Positions 42,962 through 53,180 of a DNA stretch of 64,000 bases are shown here, piece by piece. The notes below the pieces were generated by a model. It saw only the letters and a list, made by a program, of their open reading frames with translations. It was not told the DNA's origin and searched no databases. The stretch lies in the NCBI RefSeq assembly GCF_001426865.1, contig NZ_LMFO01000002.1, forward strand, positions 125,470-189,469, read 5' to 3'. The translations under genes and the position numbers were made by a program. This DNA is from Paenibacillus sp. Root52. Its GTDB lineage: Bacteria > Bacillota > Bacilli > Paenibacillales > Paenibacillaceae. The stretch's first letter is position 1, and the number at the start of each line of letters is the position of its first letter.

Positions 42962-44509
42962 TTAGTGTTTGAAGTGACGAACGCCTGTGAACACCATAGC
43001 AATGCCATGTTCATTTGCTACTTTGATCGACTCTTCGTCTTTGATCGAACCGCCAGGTTGAATCACAGCCGTAATGCCTGCTTTGGCAGCCAGTTCAAGG
43101 GTGTCTCCCATTGGGAAGAATGCATCGGATGCTAAGATTGCTCCCTTAGCTTGCTCGCCAGCCTGCTCAATTGCAATTTTGGCTGCACCGACACGATTCA
43201 TCTGTCCAGCGCCAACACCTACAGTCATGTCATTTGCCGCGAGTACAATCGCATTAGACTTCACATGTTTAACCACTTTCCAGCCAAACAGCAGTTGTTT
43301 CAGCTCTTCTTCGGAAGGTGCACGATCTGTCACCACGTTCAATTCGCTAGCTTCAATGGAATGTACATCCGATTGTTGTACAATCATACCACCATCGATA
43401 GATGTAACCACGAATTGACTTGCACGATTGCGAGCCGCGTTCAATTCACCCGTTTTGAGCAATCGAATATTTTTCTTCTTCGTCAAGATCTCAAGTGCCT
43501 CTTGTGTGAAGTCAGGAGCCAGTACGATCTCTAGGAAAATCTCACTCAACTTAGCCGCGGTATCACTATCGATAATGCGGTTAGCTGCAACAATCCCGCC
43601 AAAGATCGAGGTTGGATCTGCTGCATATGCTTTGCCATAAGCTTCATAGATACTCTCTCCGACACCTACGCCGCAAGGATTCATATGTTTTACTGCCACT
43701 ACAGCAGGCTCTTCGAATTCTTTCACGATCTGCAATGCTGCGTTGGCATCATTGATGTTATTGTAGGACAATTCTTTACCATGCAATTGCTCGGCTGTCG
43801 TTAATGTATCCTGAGCAGCAAGCGGTTTGCGGTAGAATGCCGCCTGTTGATGTGGATTTTCGCCATAACGCAAATCCTGGAGCTTTTCGTAAGTAACGGT
43901 CAAGCGCTCTGGTAGTGGGTCACCATTCACATTGGACAGATAATCAGAGATAAGTGCATCATAAGCCGCCGTATGACGGAAAACTTTTGCCGCAAGCCGT
44001 TTGCGTGTTTCCAGCGTAGTATCACCACTGTTACGTACTTCCTCCAGCACTTGGCTGTAGTCAGCAGCGTCTACAACAACACTGACAAAAGCATGGTTTT
44101 TGGCTGCCGAGCGGAGCATAGTTGGACCACCAATATCGATGTTCTCGATGGCATCTTCATACGCCACATCCGGTTTTGCAATGGTCTCCTGGAATGGATA
44201 CAGATTAACAACAACCAAGTCGATGTAGCCTAAGCCGAGTTCTTCCATCTGACGTGTATGTTCTTCGTTATCACGAACAGCAAGCAATCCACTATGAACT
44301 GCGGGATGCAATGTTTTGACACGTCCATCCATAATTTCCGGGAATCCAGTTACATCCGAGATTCCGATAACAGGTACGCCTTCCTTCGACAATAGGCTGC
44401 TTGTGCCCCCTGTCGAAATAATCTCTACACCCATTTGCGACAGCTCGCGGCAAAAGTCCACGATGCCTGTTTTATCCGATACGCTGACCAGCGCTCTTTT
44501 GATACTCAC
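42962..44509 (-). CDS. purH: Bifunctional AICAR transformylase/IMP cyclohydrolase
   Basis: Catalyses the last two steps to IMP. Seen: N-terminal cyclohydrolase (MGS-like) domain with [24 protein letters not shown] and [16 protein letters not shown], and C-terminal transformylase domain with KHMNPCGVG and [17 protein letters not shown]; 515 residues. GTG start at 44509 with AAAGGAGG eight bases upstream. The open frame continues to 44560 without a ribosome site. Confidence 0.97.
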   Translation of the reverse strand: MSIKRALVSVSDKTGIVDFCRELSQMGVEIISTGGTSSLLSKEGVPVIGISDVTGFPEIMDGRVKTLHPAVHSGLLAVRDNEEHTRQMEELGLGYIDLVVVNLYPFQETIAKPDVAYEDAIENIDIGGPTMLRSAAKNHAFVSVVVDAADYSQVLEEVRNSGDTTLETRKRLAAKVFRHTAAYDALISDYLSNVNGDPLPERLTVTYEKLQDLRYGENPHQQAAFYRKPLAAQDTLTTAEQLHGKELSYNNINDANAALQIVKEFEEPAVVAVKHMNPCGVGVGESIYEAYGKAYAADPTSIFGGIVAANRIIDSDTAAKLSEIFLEIVLAPDFTQEALEILTKKKNIRLLKTGELNAARNRASQFVVTSIDGGMIVQQSDVHSIEASELNVVTDRAPSEEELKQLLFGWKVVKHVKSNAIVLAANDMTVGVGAGQMNRVGAAKIAIEQAGEQAKGAILASDAFFPMGDTLELAAKAGITAVIQPGGSIKDEESIKVANEHGIAMVFTGVRHFKH

Positions 44510-44656
44510 AATATGCTCCTCCTTTAATGTCCCATAGCTTCGCGTTTCATGACGAAACACAGCCGATTTATTTCCCGAGAAATATCACAAAATGCGTACC
44601 AATATTCGACTTCAACGATCACATAACCACATGACCGACAGATCTAGCGAAAAAAA

Positions 44657-44702
44657 TTGAATGAAGAGTAGATCGAATGACAGGATGACCCTCTTCTACT
44701 CT
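44657..44702 (-). terminator. Possible attenuator between purN and purH
   Basis: Minus strand AGAGTAGA pairs with TCTACTCT around a 22-base loop, then eight bases later TTTTTTT. It starts just before the purN stop and lies 150 bases before purH. It would be partial, since purH and purD must be read through. Confidence 0.45.
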
Positions 44703-45316
44703 ACTATCTGTCTTACAGTTACTTGGCGGCCATTCAGCTCAACCAATCCCTGGGCGAACCAAGAGACGACTTCAGGGTATAGCTGCTGTTCGGCAGCATG
44801 AATGGATTTGCTGATGGTTTCCGCCGTATCCCCGAGCAAAACCGGTACTGGATGCTGAGCAATAATAGGCCCTGTATCCATACCTCCATCCACAAAATGA
44901 ACAGTCACACCTGTAATCTTCACACCGTATTCTAATGCTTGTCCGACAGCATCTTTGCCAGGGAACGCTGGAAGAAGTGAGGGATGGATATTAATCAATC
45001 GTCCTGCATACCGATCCACCACGACTGAAGTGAGCAAACGCATATATCCGGCAAGAACGACCAGATCTATATTTTTCGCTTCTAACACTTCAACGATCTC
45101 TTTCTCGTAGGCTTCTCGTGAATCATAATTCTTCGGGGTGAAGAGATGGCAATCCACGCCAGCATCCTGTGCCCGCTGCACGACACGTGCAGCAGGTTTG
45201 TCACAGACCAGCAGTTCAACGGATGCATTCAGCCCCCCGTTCCGCACTGCATCGACCAATGACTGAAAGTTACTCCCTTCACCCGAGGCAAATACAGCAA
45301 TCCGGTAATTCGTCAT
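44696..45316 (-). CDS. purN: Phosphoribosylglycinamide formyltransferase (folate-dependent)
   Basis: Transfers formyl from 10-formyltetrahydrofolate to GAR. Seen: VFASGEGSNFQSLVDA at the start, LAGYMRLL with INIHPSLLPAFPG (catalytic Asn-His), and GVTVHFVDGGMDTGPII (catalytic Asp); 206 residues. Its start overlaps the purM stop by one base (TAATG). Confidence 0.96.
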   Translation of the reverse strand: MTNYRIAVFASGEGSNFQSLVDAVRNGGLNASVELLVCDKPAARVVQRAQDAGVDCHLFTPKNYDSREAYEKEIVEVLEAKNIDLVVLAGYMRLLTSVVVDRYAGRLINIHPSLLPAFPGKDAVGQALEYGVKITGVTVHFVDGGMDTGPIIAQHPVPVLLGDTAETISKSIHAAEQQLYPEVVSWFAQGLVELNGRQVTVRQIVE

Positions 45317-46362
45317 TAAACATCCGCTCCTGTGAAGGTTACTCGCGCATCTCCTTCGGTAACACGGCCAATGATGTACGCTTCTTCACCAGATGATTTC
45401 AGTTGTTGCAGAGCTTCCGCGGCATCAGCTTCATTAACAACCAGCACAAGACCGATCCCCATGTTAAATGTTGTGAACATATCACGGTTAGTGACATTGC
45501 CCTTCTCTTGTAACAGGTTGAAGATCGGCAGGATTGGCCATGAGCCATAGTCGATATCCACGTTTACGTTACTTGGCAACATCCGTGGGATGTTCTCAAT
45601 AAATCCACCACCAGTGATGTGAGCCATACCTTTTACCTTTACATTCTCAAGCAAAGACAACAATGGCTTCACATAAATCTTCGTAGGCTCCAACAGCGCA
45701 TCGCCCAGCTTACCACCGAGCTCCTGCACTTCGTCCTGCAAACTCAGTCCAGCTTGCTCCAACAGCAACTTACGTACCAAGGAAAAGCCGTTACTGTGTA
45801 CACCACTGGATGCAAGTCCAATCACCGTATCGCCAGGAGCGATGGTTGTACCGTTGATGATTTTTGCTTTATCCACAATACCTACGGTAAATCCGGCAAT
45901 ATCGTACTCTCCTTCACTGTACATCCCCGGCATTTCAGCCGTTTCGCCACCAATCAGTGCACAGCCGGACTGATGACAGCCTTCTGCAATCCCCGCAACA
46001 ATCGCTTCAATCTTCTCCGGAATGACTTTGTCACATGCCAGATAGTCGAGGAAAAACAATGGTTCTGCGCCCTGTACGACAATATCATTCACACACATGG
46101 CTACCGCGTCAATTCCAATCGTATCGTGGCGATCCATAGCAAACGCGATTTTCAGCTTCGTTCCTACGCCGTCTGTACCGGAAACAAGTACCGGCTCATC
46201 ATACTTGTCCTTGTTCAAGCCGAACAGAGCACCGAATCCACCCAGGTCTGTCATGACTTCCGGACGGAAGGTACGTTTCACATGCTTTTTCATCCGTTCT
46301 ACCGCTTCGTTGCCTGCCGCGATATCGACGCCGGCGTTTTTGTATGCTTCTGACACTACCAT
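45316..46362 (-). CDS. purM: Phosphoribosylformylglycinamidine cyclo-ligase (AIR synthetase)
   Basis: Closes the imidazole ring to AIR. Seen: [30 protein letters not shown], the [14 protein letters not shown] signature, [16 protein letters not shown] and [13 protein letters not shown]. The start is ambiguous among ATG 46374, ATG 46362 and GTG 46356, all after a single GAAGGG; 46362 is used here. Confidence 0.96.
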   Translation of the reverse strand: MVVSEAYKNAGVDIAAGNEAVERMKKHVKRTFRPEVMTDLGGFGALFGLNKDKYDEPVLVSGTDGVGTKLKIAFAMDRHDTIGIDAVAMCVNDIVVQGAEPLFFLDYLACDKVIPEKIEAIVAGIAEGCHQSGCALIGGETAEMPGMYSEGEYDIAGFTVGIVDKAKIINGTTIAPGDTVIGLASSGVHSNGFSLVRKLLLEQAGLSLQDEVQELGGKLGDALLEPTKIYVKPLLSLLENVKVKGMAHITGGGFIENIPRMLPSNVNVDIDYGSWPILPIFNLLQEKGNVTNRDMFTTFNMGIGLVLVVNEADAAEALQQLKSSGEEAYIIGRVTEGDARVTFTGADV

Positions 46363-46408
46363 CGCACCCTTCATCTGGTTCTATATTTCATTCCAAATAT
46401 CGTATTTA

Positions 46409-46843
46409 TCATTCCATCTCTAATAGATGGTTCTGTACCAACTCAAACCCTGCCACGCCGAGCGTAATATACTGACTGTATTCTGCCGGCGAGAGATTGC
46501 GGATATACTCATCTCCAGCGTACAAATGCCCCGCACATTGAAATACTTGCAGTTCTTTTTTCGCTGGCGTTAATGGGATGTTACCGATGATTCTCCATGT
46601 TCCATCTTTGAGATATGCCGGTGACGTGAAGATCACGCTATTCTTTCGCTGCATATAAGGATAGACAAGAAATTCGCGATCTTCAAAGCTTACAGTTTCG
46701 TCATGCTGAATGCTCATCACGCCGAATGAAAATGCCTTTTTGAAGCGGCCTCTCAATGCACTTTCGACCTGACATACAGCCAAACGCCCATCATGCATCG
46801 GAATCAGAAAAATATCGCCCTCATTATAGCTTTTTCTTCCCAT
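46409..46843 (-). CDS. Imm26-like protein inside the pur operon
   Basis: 144 residues, not a purine enzyme. Seen: an opening beta-strand pattern YNEGDIFLIPMHDGRLAVCQV that recalls immunity protein 26 of polymorphic-toxin systems, more strands, then a helical C-terminus (SPAEYSQYITLGVAGFELV). It lies 12 bases after purF and 46 before purM, so it must be co-transcribed. No toxin gene is nearby. The family call is tentative; it may be a domesticated relative with another role. Confidence 0.6.
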   Translation of the reverse strand: MGRKSYNEGDIFLIPMHDGRLAVCQVESALRGRFKKAFSFGVMSIQHDETVSFEDREFLVYPYMQRKNSVIFTSPAYLKDGTWRIIGNIPLTPAKKELQVFQCAGHLYAGDEYIRNLSPAEYSQYITLGVAGFELVQNHLLEME

Positions 46844-46855
46844 AAGCCTAATCTC

Positions 46856-48334
46856 CTAACAACTACATCCGAATTTTTCTTCGCCATTGAAGTCGAGACG
46901 AGTTGGATAATCATTATCGAAGCATGCAAGGCATAGTCCGCCCTTGTAGTCATCCTGATTATCTCCCTGAATGGATGTAATCAATCCATCAGGGCTAAGG
47001 AACGCCAGAGAGTCCGCGTTGATTTCACGACAAATCTCTTCCACCGACAGCTGTGAGGCGATCAGTTCGCGGCTATCCGGTGTATCGATCCCGTAGAAAC
47101 ACGGATTTTTGAACGGCGGAGATGTAATCCGCACATGCACTTCCGTAGCCCCTGCATCCCGTAGCATATTCACGATCCGTCGGGATGTCGTACCACGCAC
47201 GATGGAGTCATCGATCATAACCACACGTTTGCCCTCAACTACACGGCGCACGGCGCTTAGTTTCATCTTCACACCTTGCTCCCGTAGCTCTTGGCTCGGC
47301 TGAATAAATGTTCGACCTGTATATTTATTTTTGATCATACCCATCTCATACGGAATCCCCGTCTGTTCAGCGTATCCAATCGCTGCCGAGATACTGGAAT
47401 CTGGCACCCCCGTAACCAAGTCCGCATCTACAAATGCCTCAATCGCCATACGGCTTCCCATCCGTTTACGGGCAGCATGTTGGTTCGCACCATTCATGTC
47501 ACTGTCCGGACGAGCAAAATAAATATATTCCATCGCACACAGCGCTTTGCGATGTTTATGATGATCAAACCGATCTTCATGCAATCCGTCGGCATCCAGG
47601 ACAAGCAGTTCACCTGGCTCAATATCGCGGATTAGTTCAGCACCAATCGTTTCAAGCGCACAGGTCTCGGAGGCAAACAGATAAGCATCCCCTAGCTTAC
47701 CCATTGTCAATGGACGCAGACCATGCGGATCAGACGCAACGAGCAACTTATCGTTCGTCATAATCAAGAACGCATAGCCACCCACGATCCGCTGAAATGC
47801 ATCCTTCGCTGCTTCCACCAAACCTTTGGAAGAACGTGCAATCAGATGGGCAATAACTTCTGTATCACTTGTCGTCTGGAAGATTGAACCGCTCTGCTCT
47901 AGTTCACGGCGGATCGTAGGTGCATTAACGATATTACCATTTGTCGCAACGGCCAGATCACCATCACGATATTTGAATACCAATGGCTGTGCATTGGTCA
48001 GCTTGCTATCACCGCTAGTCGAATACCGAACGTGCCCGATTGAGATATCACCGGTCAGTGTCTGCATCAGATCCTTCGTGAATACTTCCTTCACGAGTCC
48101 CATGCCGCGATGGTAGTTAAACTGATTACCATCACTTACACACATTCCTGCACTTTCTTCGCCCCGGTGCTGCAACGCATGTAGACCATAATAGGATAAC
48201 GAAGCAGCTTCAGGGTGTCTGAACACCCCGAAAACTCCGCATTCTTCCTTTAATTTGTCGAGCCCTTCCTTGCCGGACCCTTCATTATAATAATCACCTG
48301 TCCACAACGGCCCTGTCATCAGTTCATGAGACAT
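46856..48334 (-). CDS. purF: Amidophosphoribosyltransferase
   Basis: Committed step: PRPP and glutamine to phosphoribosylamine. Seen: glutaminase domain whose catalytic Cys is in [15 protein letters not shown] (about residue 32), PRPP-binding [16 protein letters not shown], and C-terminal [10 protein letters not shown] and FGCSC that with an earlier Cys bind the Fe-S cluster of the Bacillus type. The pre-Cys leader of 30 or so residues is longer than the 11-residue Bacillus subtilis propeptide. The start overlaps purL by 16 bases. Confidence 0.96.
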   Translation of the reverse strand: MSHELMTGPLWTGDYYNEGSGKEGLDKLKEECGVFGVFRHPEAASLSYYGLHALQHRGEESAGMCVSDGNQFNYHRGMGLVKEVFTKDLMQTLTGDISIGHVRYSTSGDSKLTNAQPLVFKYRDGDLAVATNGNIVNAPTIRRELEQSGSIFQTTSDTEVIAHLIARSSKGLVEAAKDAFQRIVGGYAFLIMTNDKLLVASDPHGLRPLTMGKLGDAYLFASETCALETIGAELIRDIEPGELLVLDADGLHEDRFDHHKHRKALCAMEYIYFARPDSDMNGANQHAARKRMGSRMAIEAFVDADLVTGVPDSSISAAIGYAEQTGIPYEMGMIKNKYTGRTFIQPSQELREQGVKMKLSAVRRVVEGKRVVMIDDSIVRGTTSRRIVNMLRDAGATEVHVRITSPPFKNPCFYGIDTPDSRELIASQLSVEEICREINADSLAFLSPDGLITSIQGDNQDDYKGGLCLACFDNDYPTRLDFNGEEKFGCSC

Positions 48335-50562
48335 GGAATCGCATCCTCCCAGACCTGAGTCAAACCTCCTACAGGTTCGTTCACAGCTGATCTTCCGTTC
48401 AATTCAATCGTGAGATTACTTCCTTCTACACGTCCAATCACAGCTACAGGCACTCCGCGTTCACGTACAAATGCTTCAAGTTTACCTGCTTGCTCCGGCG
48501 AAGCCGATAGCAAAATACGGGACTGGCTCTCACTGAAGAGTGCATGATCGCCGCGCAGTGTAGTCTCCACGTTCACTTGTGCGCCTACTTTACCGCTAAT
48601 GCAGGACTCAGCCAGTGCAACCGCCAGACCACCCTCGGACAAGTCATGTGCCGAACGAACAAGTCCAGATTGAATTGCTTCGAGCACGGTGCTGAGCAAC
48701 GTTTTTTCCGTTTGCAAGTTCAGCTCTGGCGGGCGTCCTTCTGTCTGACCATGAACGGCGTATTGCAGCTCGCTGCCGCCTAGTTCAGCTTTCGTGTCAC
48801 CGAGGAGAATGATGACATCTCCTTCGGATTTGAATGCCTGTGTCGTGATATGATCCGTATCATGAACGAGACCTACCATACCGACAACTGGTGTTGGGTA
48901 GATGGAGCCTTTGGCGTTTTCATTGTACAAACTTACGTTACCGCCGATGACTGGTGTATCCAATACGCGACAAGCTTCAGCCATACCGTCGACTGCTTTT
49001 TCCATCTGCCAGAAAATATCCGGTTTCTCCGGGTTACCGAAGTTCAGGTTGTCCGTAATCGCGAGTGGCTCTGCACCAGAACATACAATGTTACGTGCAG
49101 CTTCACTTACCGCAATTCTTCCGCCCACTTCTGGATCAAGATATACATAACGTCCGTTGCAATCCGTTGTCATCGCGAGACCTTTGCGTGTTCCACGAAT
49201 CGTTACCACCGCTGCATCCGAACCTGGACGAACGGCTGTGCTTGTACGCACCATGTAATCATATTGATCATAGACCCACTTCTTACTTGCCACCGTTGGC
49301 GAAGCGAGCACTTGTTTCAACGCACCACCGAGATCCGACACTTCGTCGTAACGAAGCGTGTCGATGGAAGCACTAGCTTCATAGTACGCAGGTACAGAAG
49401 ATGGCTTATCATACACCGGACATTCGTCAACCAGTGCCGTTACCGGCATATCACCAACCACTTCGCCATGGTGGATCAGTTTCAGACGGCCATCATCCGT
49501 AACTTTACCAACCTTGGCACAGATCACGCCCCAGCGTTCGAAGATTTCCATCGCCTGTGCTTCATCCTTCGGCTCAACCACGAACAACATACGCTCCTGA
49601 GACTCAGACAGCATCATTTCGTAAGGGGTCATACCTTCTTCACGCTGTGGCACCTGATCCAGATACAATTCCAGACCATTGCCTGCTTTACTTGCCATCT
49701 CCGCACTCGAACATGTTAAACCCGCAGCGCCCATATCCTGAATACCCAGCACGATGCCTGTATCGATCAATTCCAGACAGGATTCCATAACTAATTTCTC
49801 CATGAATGGATCACCGACTTGAACTGCTGTACGTTGGGATTCGGATTCTTCAGTCAATTCAACCGAAGCAAAGGTTGCTCCGTGAATTCCATCACGGCCT
49901 GTTGGCGGCCCAACATAATACACCGGGTTACCTACACCTTTAGCTACACCGCGCTGAATTTTATCGTGATCAATTAGACCCACACACATGGCATTAACCA
50001 ATGGGTTACCTTCGTAGCTCTCGTCAAACATGACTTCACCCGCAACCGTAGGAATACCGATACAGTTACCATATCCCGCAATACCAGCTACGACATGCTC
50101 GAACAAATATTTAACGCGATCACTCTCCAGCTTGCCGAAACGTAGGGAGTTCAGCAATGCCACAGGTCTAGCACCCATGGAGAAAATATCACGGATAATG
50201 CCGCCAACACCTGTCGCTGCGCCTTGGTAAGGCTCAACCGCGGAAGGGTGGTTATGGCTTTCAATTTTGAAAACAACGGCTTGGTTATCCCCGATATCGA
50301 CGATACCCGCACCCTCACCCGGCCCCATCAGGACACGCGGGCCACTTGTTGGGAAGCGACGCAAGAGTGGTTTGGAATTTTTGTATGCACAGTGTTCAGA
50401 CCACATTACACTGAAGACACCAATCTCTGTGTAGTTTGGCTTACGTCCCATGAATTCACAGATCAGCTCATATTCACTGTCCGACACACCCATTTGGGCG
50501 TAAAGTTTATGTTCTGCGACCTGTTCTGCTGTCGGTTCCTTAGCGGATAGCTGCTGCGTCAT
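48319..50562 (-). CDS. purL: FGAM synthase large subunit
   Basis: ATP-dependent amidation of FGAR with PurQ and PurS (the small-PurL type). Seen: 747 residues; [16 protein letters not shown] near residue 50, [48 protein letters not shown], and [16 protein letters not shown]. Its start overlaps purQ by 23 bases with GGAGGG six bases before the ATG. Confidence 0.97.
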   Translation of the reverse strand: MTQQLSAKEPTAEQVAEHKLYAQMGVSDSEYELICEFMGRKPNYTEIGVFSVMWSEHCAYKNSKPLLRRFPTSGPRVLMGPGEGAGIVDIGDNQAVVFKIESHNHPSAVEPYQGAATGVGGIIRDIFSMGARPVALLNSLRFGKLESDRVKYLFEHVVAGIAGYGNCIGIPTVAGEVMFDESYEGNPLVNAMCVGLIDHDKIQRGVAKGVGNPVYYVGPPTGRDGIHGATFASVELTEESESQRTAVQVGDPFMEKLVMESCLELIDTGIVLGIQDMGAAGLTCSSAEMASKAGNGLELYLDQVPQREEGMTPYEMMLSESQERMLFVVEPKDEAQAMEIFERWGVICAKVGKVTDDGRLKLIHHGEVVGDMPVTALVDECPVYDKPSSVPAYYEASASIDTLRYDEVSDLGGALKQVLASPTVASKKWVYDQYDYMVRTSTAVRPGSDAAVVTIRGTRKGLAMTTDCNGRYVYLDPEVGGRIAVSEAARNIVCSGAEPLAITDNLNFGNPEKPDIFWQMEKAVDGMAEACRVLDTPVIGGNVSLYNENAKGSIYPTPVVGMVGLVHDTDHITTQAFKSEGDVIILLGDTKAELGGSELQYAVHGQTEGRPPELNLQTEKTLLSTVLEAIQSGLVRSAHDLSEGGLAVALAESCISGKVGAQVNVETTLRGDHALFSESQSRILLSASPEQAGKLEAFVRERGVPVAVIGRVEGSNLTIELNGRSAVNEPVGGLTQVWEDAIPCLMN

Positions 50563-51229
50563 GCTTATCCCTCCATGCTTTCAAAATAGATGTAAACATA
50601 CGTTTGCCGTCTTCTGAGCCGAGCAATGAATCTACTGCGCGCTCTGGATGCGGCATCATGCCGACCACGTTTCCGCCGATATTGCTGATTCCCGCGATAT
50701 CGCCAAGGGAACCATTCGGGTTGCTGCCATACGTAAATACGATCTGGTTGTTCGCTTGCAAGCTTGCAAGTGTCGCATCATCGCAATAATAGTTCCCTTC
50801 ACCGTGTGCAATTGGAATAATAATCTCTTCACCTTGCGTATAGTCACGTGTAAATGGTGTATCTGCATTGGCTACTTTCAATACGGTATCATGACAACGG
50901 AATTTCAGGGATGTGTTACGGATCAATGCACCTGGAAGCAAACCAGCTTCGGTCAGGATCTGGAATCCGTTACAAATGCCCAGAATATATTTACCTTCTT
51001 CAGCAGCTTTAGCTACCTCGTTCATTACAGGTGCGAAACGGGAAATGGCGCCGCAACGCAGGTAGTCACCATACGAGAAACCACCTGGAACCAGAATGCA
51101 ATCATAAGCCGATAGATCTGTAGCCGTGTGCCATACATAATCAACCTCTTGTCCAATCGCGTCTTCTACTGCCTTGTAACAGTCGATGTCGCAGTTGGAG
51201 CCAGGGAACACAAGAACTGCAAATTTCAT
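50540..51229 (-). CDS. purQ: FGAM synthase glutaminase subunit
   Basis: Supplies ammonia to PurL. Seen: class I glutamine amidotransferase with [23 protein letters not shown], nucleophile Cys in [11 protein letters not shown], and the His-Glu pair in [10 protein letters not shown]. The ATG at 51229 has GGAGG nine bases upstream, within the end of purS, four bases after its stop. Confidence 0.97.
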   Translation of the reverse strand: MKFAVLVFPGSNCDIDCYKAVEDAIGQEVDYVWHTATDLSAYDCILVPGGFSYGDYLRCGAISRFAPVMNEVAKAAEEGKYILGICNGFQILTEAGLLPGALIRNTSLKFRCHDTVLKVANADTPFTRDYTQGEEIIIPIAHGEGNYYCDDATLASLQANNQIVFTYGSNPNGSLGDIAGISNIGGNVVGMMPHPERAVDSLLGSEDGKRMFTSILKAWRDKHDAAAIR

Positions 51230-51233
51230 GAGA

Positions 51234-51479
51234 TTAACCCTCCAATTCGTAGCGGTAATCTTCAACAACGGTGTTCGCGAGCAGCTTCTCACACATCACT
51301 TTCAATCGTTTCTCCGCTTCTGCACGATCTGTCGTATCCAGGTTCAGTTCCATGACTTTACCAATCCGTACACTTTCAACTTCATTGAATCCCATCGAAT
51401 GAAGGGCTCCTTGAACTGCTACGCCTTGCGGGTCGAGTACGCTTTGCTTAATAGTGACATATACGGTTGCTTTAATCAT
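51234..51479 (-). CDS. purS: FGAM synthase subunit PurS
   Basis: 81-residue small subunit that bridges PurL and PurQ. Seen: typical [20 protein letters not shown] start and [22 protein letters not shown] lies 12 bases before the ATG. Followed by purQ after four bases and preceded by the 551-base gap with palindromic elements. Confidence 0.95.
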   Translation of the reverse strand: MIKATVYVTIKQSVLDPQGVAVQGALHSMGFNEVESVRIGKVMELNLDTTDRAEAEKRLKVMCEKLLANTVVEDYRYELEG

Positions 51480-51554
51480 GATCCTTATGTTCCTCCTCAG
51501 TAATGAACGGGATAAAATGCTTTATGCTGTTAAAAAAATAATTAGCCTTGGGTG

Positions 51555-51690
51555 GTGGGCTCCGGGGCGGATTGTTCTGCAGGTCGCTGTTGTCCCCAGG
51601 TTTTCTGATTTGTTTAGCCCGCTCTGCGGTCAAAACCCGGGGACAAAGGCGAACGCTTCGCTCCTTTACGAACAATTCCGCCCCTCCGCC
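51555..51690 (+). repeat. Palindromic element, copy B
   Basis: Outer arms GGGGCGGATTGTTC and GAACAATTCCGCCCC pair almost fully. Inside, GCTGTTGTCCCCAGGTTTT pairs with AAAACCCGGGGACAAAGGC. After the inner stem comes GGCGAACGCTTCGCT. The centre is variable. Related copies are at 51893-52026 and 52974-53135. Confidence 0.75.
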
Positions 51691-51789
51691 TGATCCTACG
51701 GCACTTTTTTAAAGGCCTAAACCTTTTACGTTGCACGGTTAGTAGTGGTTGAGATCTTAACCACTATATTTACATATAAGCGGTTCTTT

Positions 51790-51816
51790 AATGTTACAGA
51801 TAACATGTGTAACATT
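51790..51816. repeat. Inverted repeat in the purC-purS gap
   Basis: AATGTTACA, nine bases, TGTAACATT. Nearby at about 51739-51764 TAGTGGTT pairs with AACCACTA. Neither has a T-run; purpose unknown. Confidence 0.5.
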
Positions 51817-51892
51817 AACTGAATGTCTTCACCTTTATAGGCTTCCATATCTGAGGAAACCTATTAAATACTACCTCTCCCCAGTTGAGACT

Positions 51893-52026
51893 GGCGGAGG
51901 GAAAGATTTGAGCTGGAGAAGTGGAACGTTCGCCTTTGCAACCGGAATGCTTCCTTTTGAAAAAAGGATTCCAATCTAAAACATTCCGGGGGCAACAGCG
52001 ATCGAAAGCCAAACTTTCCTGGAGCT
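51893..52026 (-). repeat. Palindromic element, copy C (inverted)
   Basis: On the minus strand it has CGATCGCTGTTG, then CCCCCGGAATG paired with CATTCCGGTTG, then AAAGGCGAACGTTCCACTT and CTTTCCCTCCGCC. It ends five bases before the purC stop codon. Confidence 0.7.
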
Positions 52027-52030
52027 TGCC

Positions 52031-52909
52031 TCAAACCACCTTCGTTAAACGATTATAAATGTCGACGTATCTTGCAGTTGTCGCCTCCACAACCTGCCCA
52101 GGTAATGGATCTGGCTGGCTGTTTTTATCCCAATCCGTACCAGCAAGATACGTACGAACCGGTTCTTTGTCCATGCTGTCGATTTCGATATCAAGCGCAT
52201 AGTTTTCTTTAGCCCAGAAGCGGGAAGCATCTGGCGTAAAGATTTCGTCGATCAAAATGACTTTGCCCTCCACCATACCGAACTCGAACTTGCAATCTGC
52301 TAAGATGATACCTCGCTGATCACAGTAATCACGTGCGAATTCGTACAAGCGCAGGCTTTCTTCCTGAAGCTCGATGGCCAGCGCGTCTCCAACCAGTTCC
52401 TTCATACGATCCATTGGAATGTCTTCGTCATGTCCAACGTCGTTTTTGGCTGCTGGCGTGAAAATGGGAGAATCGAGTTTCGCGTTTTTGCGAAGTCCTT
52501 CCGGCAGTGTAATACCGTTGACCTTACCGCTTTTCTCATATTGTCTCCAACCGCCCCCGGTGATATATCCACGTACGACGCATTCGATATCGATACGCTC
52601 CGCTTTGCGGGTAACCATGATGCGGTCTTTGAGCAGATTAGGGTCAGTTACAATGTCACCCAATCGGTTCACATCTGTATGAACGACGTGATTATCCATC
52701 ATATCGCCCGTTAGCTCAAACCAGTAACTACTCAGCTTATTGAGCACATTACCCTTTTCAGGAACCGCAGGTTCTAACACATAGTCAAAGGCGGAAATTC
52801 GGTCTGTAACTACGATCAAAAAATGTTCACCCAGATCGTACAATTCACGTACTTTTCCTTTATATAACAAAGGAGCTTTAACGAGATCCGCCGCAGTGGA
52901 CAACGCCAT
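52031..52909 (-). CDS. purC: SAICAR synthetase
   Basis: Joins aspartate to CAIR. Seen: APLLYKGKVRELYDLG (ATP loop), DRISAFDYVLEPAVP, ECVVRGYITGGGWRQY, and ADCKFEFGMVEGKVILIDEIFTPDASRFW; 292 residues, the longer fungal/Paenibacillus-like form rather than the 240-residue Bacillus form. AGGTG lies seven bases before the ATG. Flanked on both sides by palindromic elements. Confidence 0.96.
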   Translation of the reverse strand: MALSTAADLVKAPLLYKGKVRELYDLGEHFLIVVTDRISAFDYVLEPAVPEKGNVLNKLSSYWFELTGDMMDNHVVHTDVNRLGDIVTDPNLLKDRIMVTRKAERIDIECVVRGYITGGGWRQYEKSGKVNGITLPEGLRKNAKLDSPIFTPAAKNDVGHDEDIPMDRMKELVGDALAIELQEESLRLYEFARDYCDQRGIILADCKFEFGMVEGKVILIDEIFTPDASRFWAKENYALDIEIDSMDKEPVRTYLAGTDWDKNSQPDPLPGQVVEATTARYVDIYNRLTKVV

Positions 52910-52973
52910 GTTGGCTCACCTTCTTTCAGGAGATGTAAGGCTATAAACGAAAATTCCCATGGTCCATACTTCA

Positions 52974-53135
52974 CTCCGCTGACAGAACAATCTTCCGATC
53001 GCTGTTATTCCCAGATTTTTGGTTCCACTTCTTCAAAGTGAAAATCCGGGAATAGCTTATGCTTCCGATGCAGCTTTCTTTCAGAAAGCTTTCAGGCGAA
53101 CGCTTCGCTTCTTCTGCTTATTTCTGTCCTCTACG
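52974..53135 (+). repeat. Palindromic element, copy A
   Basis: Outer arms GACAGAA and TTTCTGTC; GATCGCTGTTATTCCCAGATTTT pattern (split: GATCGCTGTT, ATTCCC, AGATTTT) pairs with AAAATCCGGGAATAGC; an extra hairpin AGCTTTC-TTTCA-GAAAGCT at the centre-right; then GGCGAACGCTTCGCTTCTTC. It fills most of the 271-base purB-purC gap. Confidence 0.75.
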
Positions 53136-53180
53136 TTCCTTGCAGACCCATCATTTTGCTTTCTAGCCTTATTGGGAGTA

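Noticed and set aside
45619-46353. 244-codon plus-strand frame over purM
   Set aside because: Shadow of purM in the opposite frame with no ribosome site or recognisable motif.
48850-49719. 289-codon plus-strand open frame over purL
   Set aside because: Antisense shadow of a certain gene; odd composition (many Cys, His, Arg) and no ribosome site.
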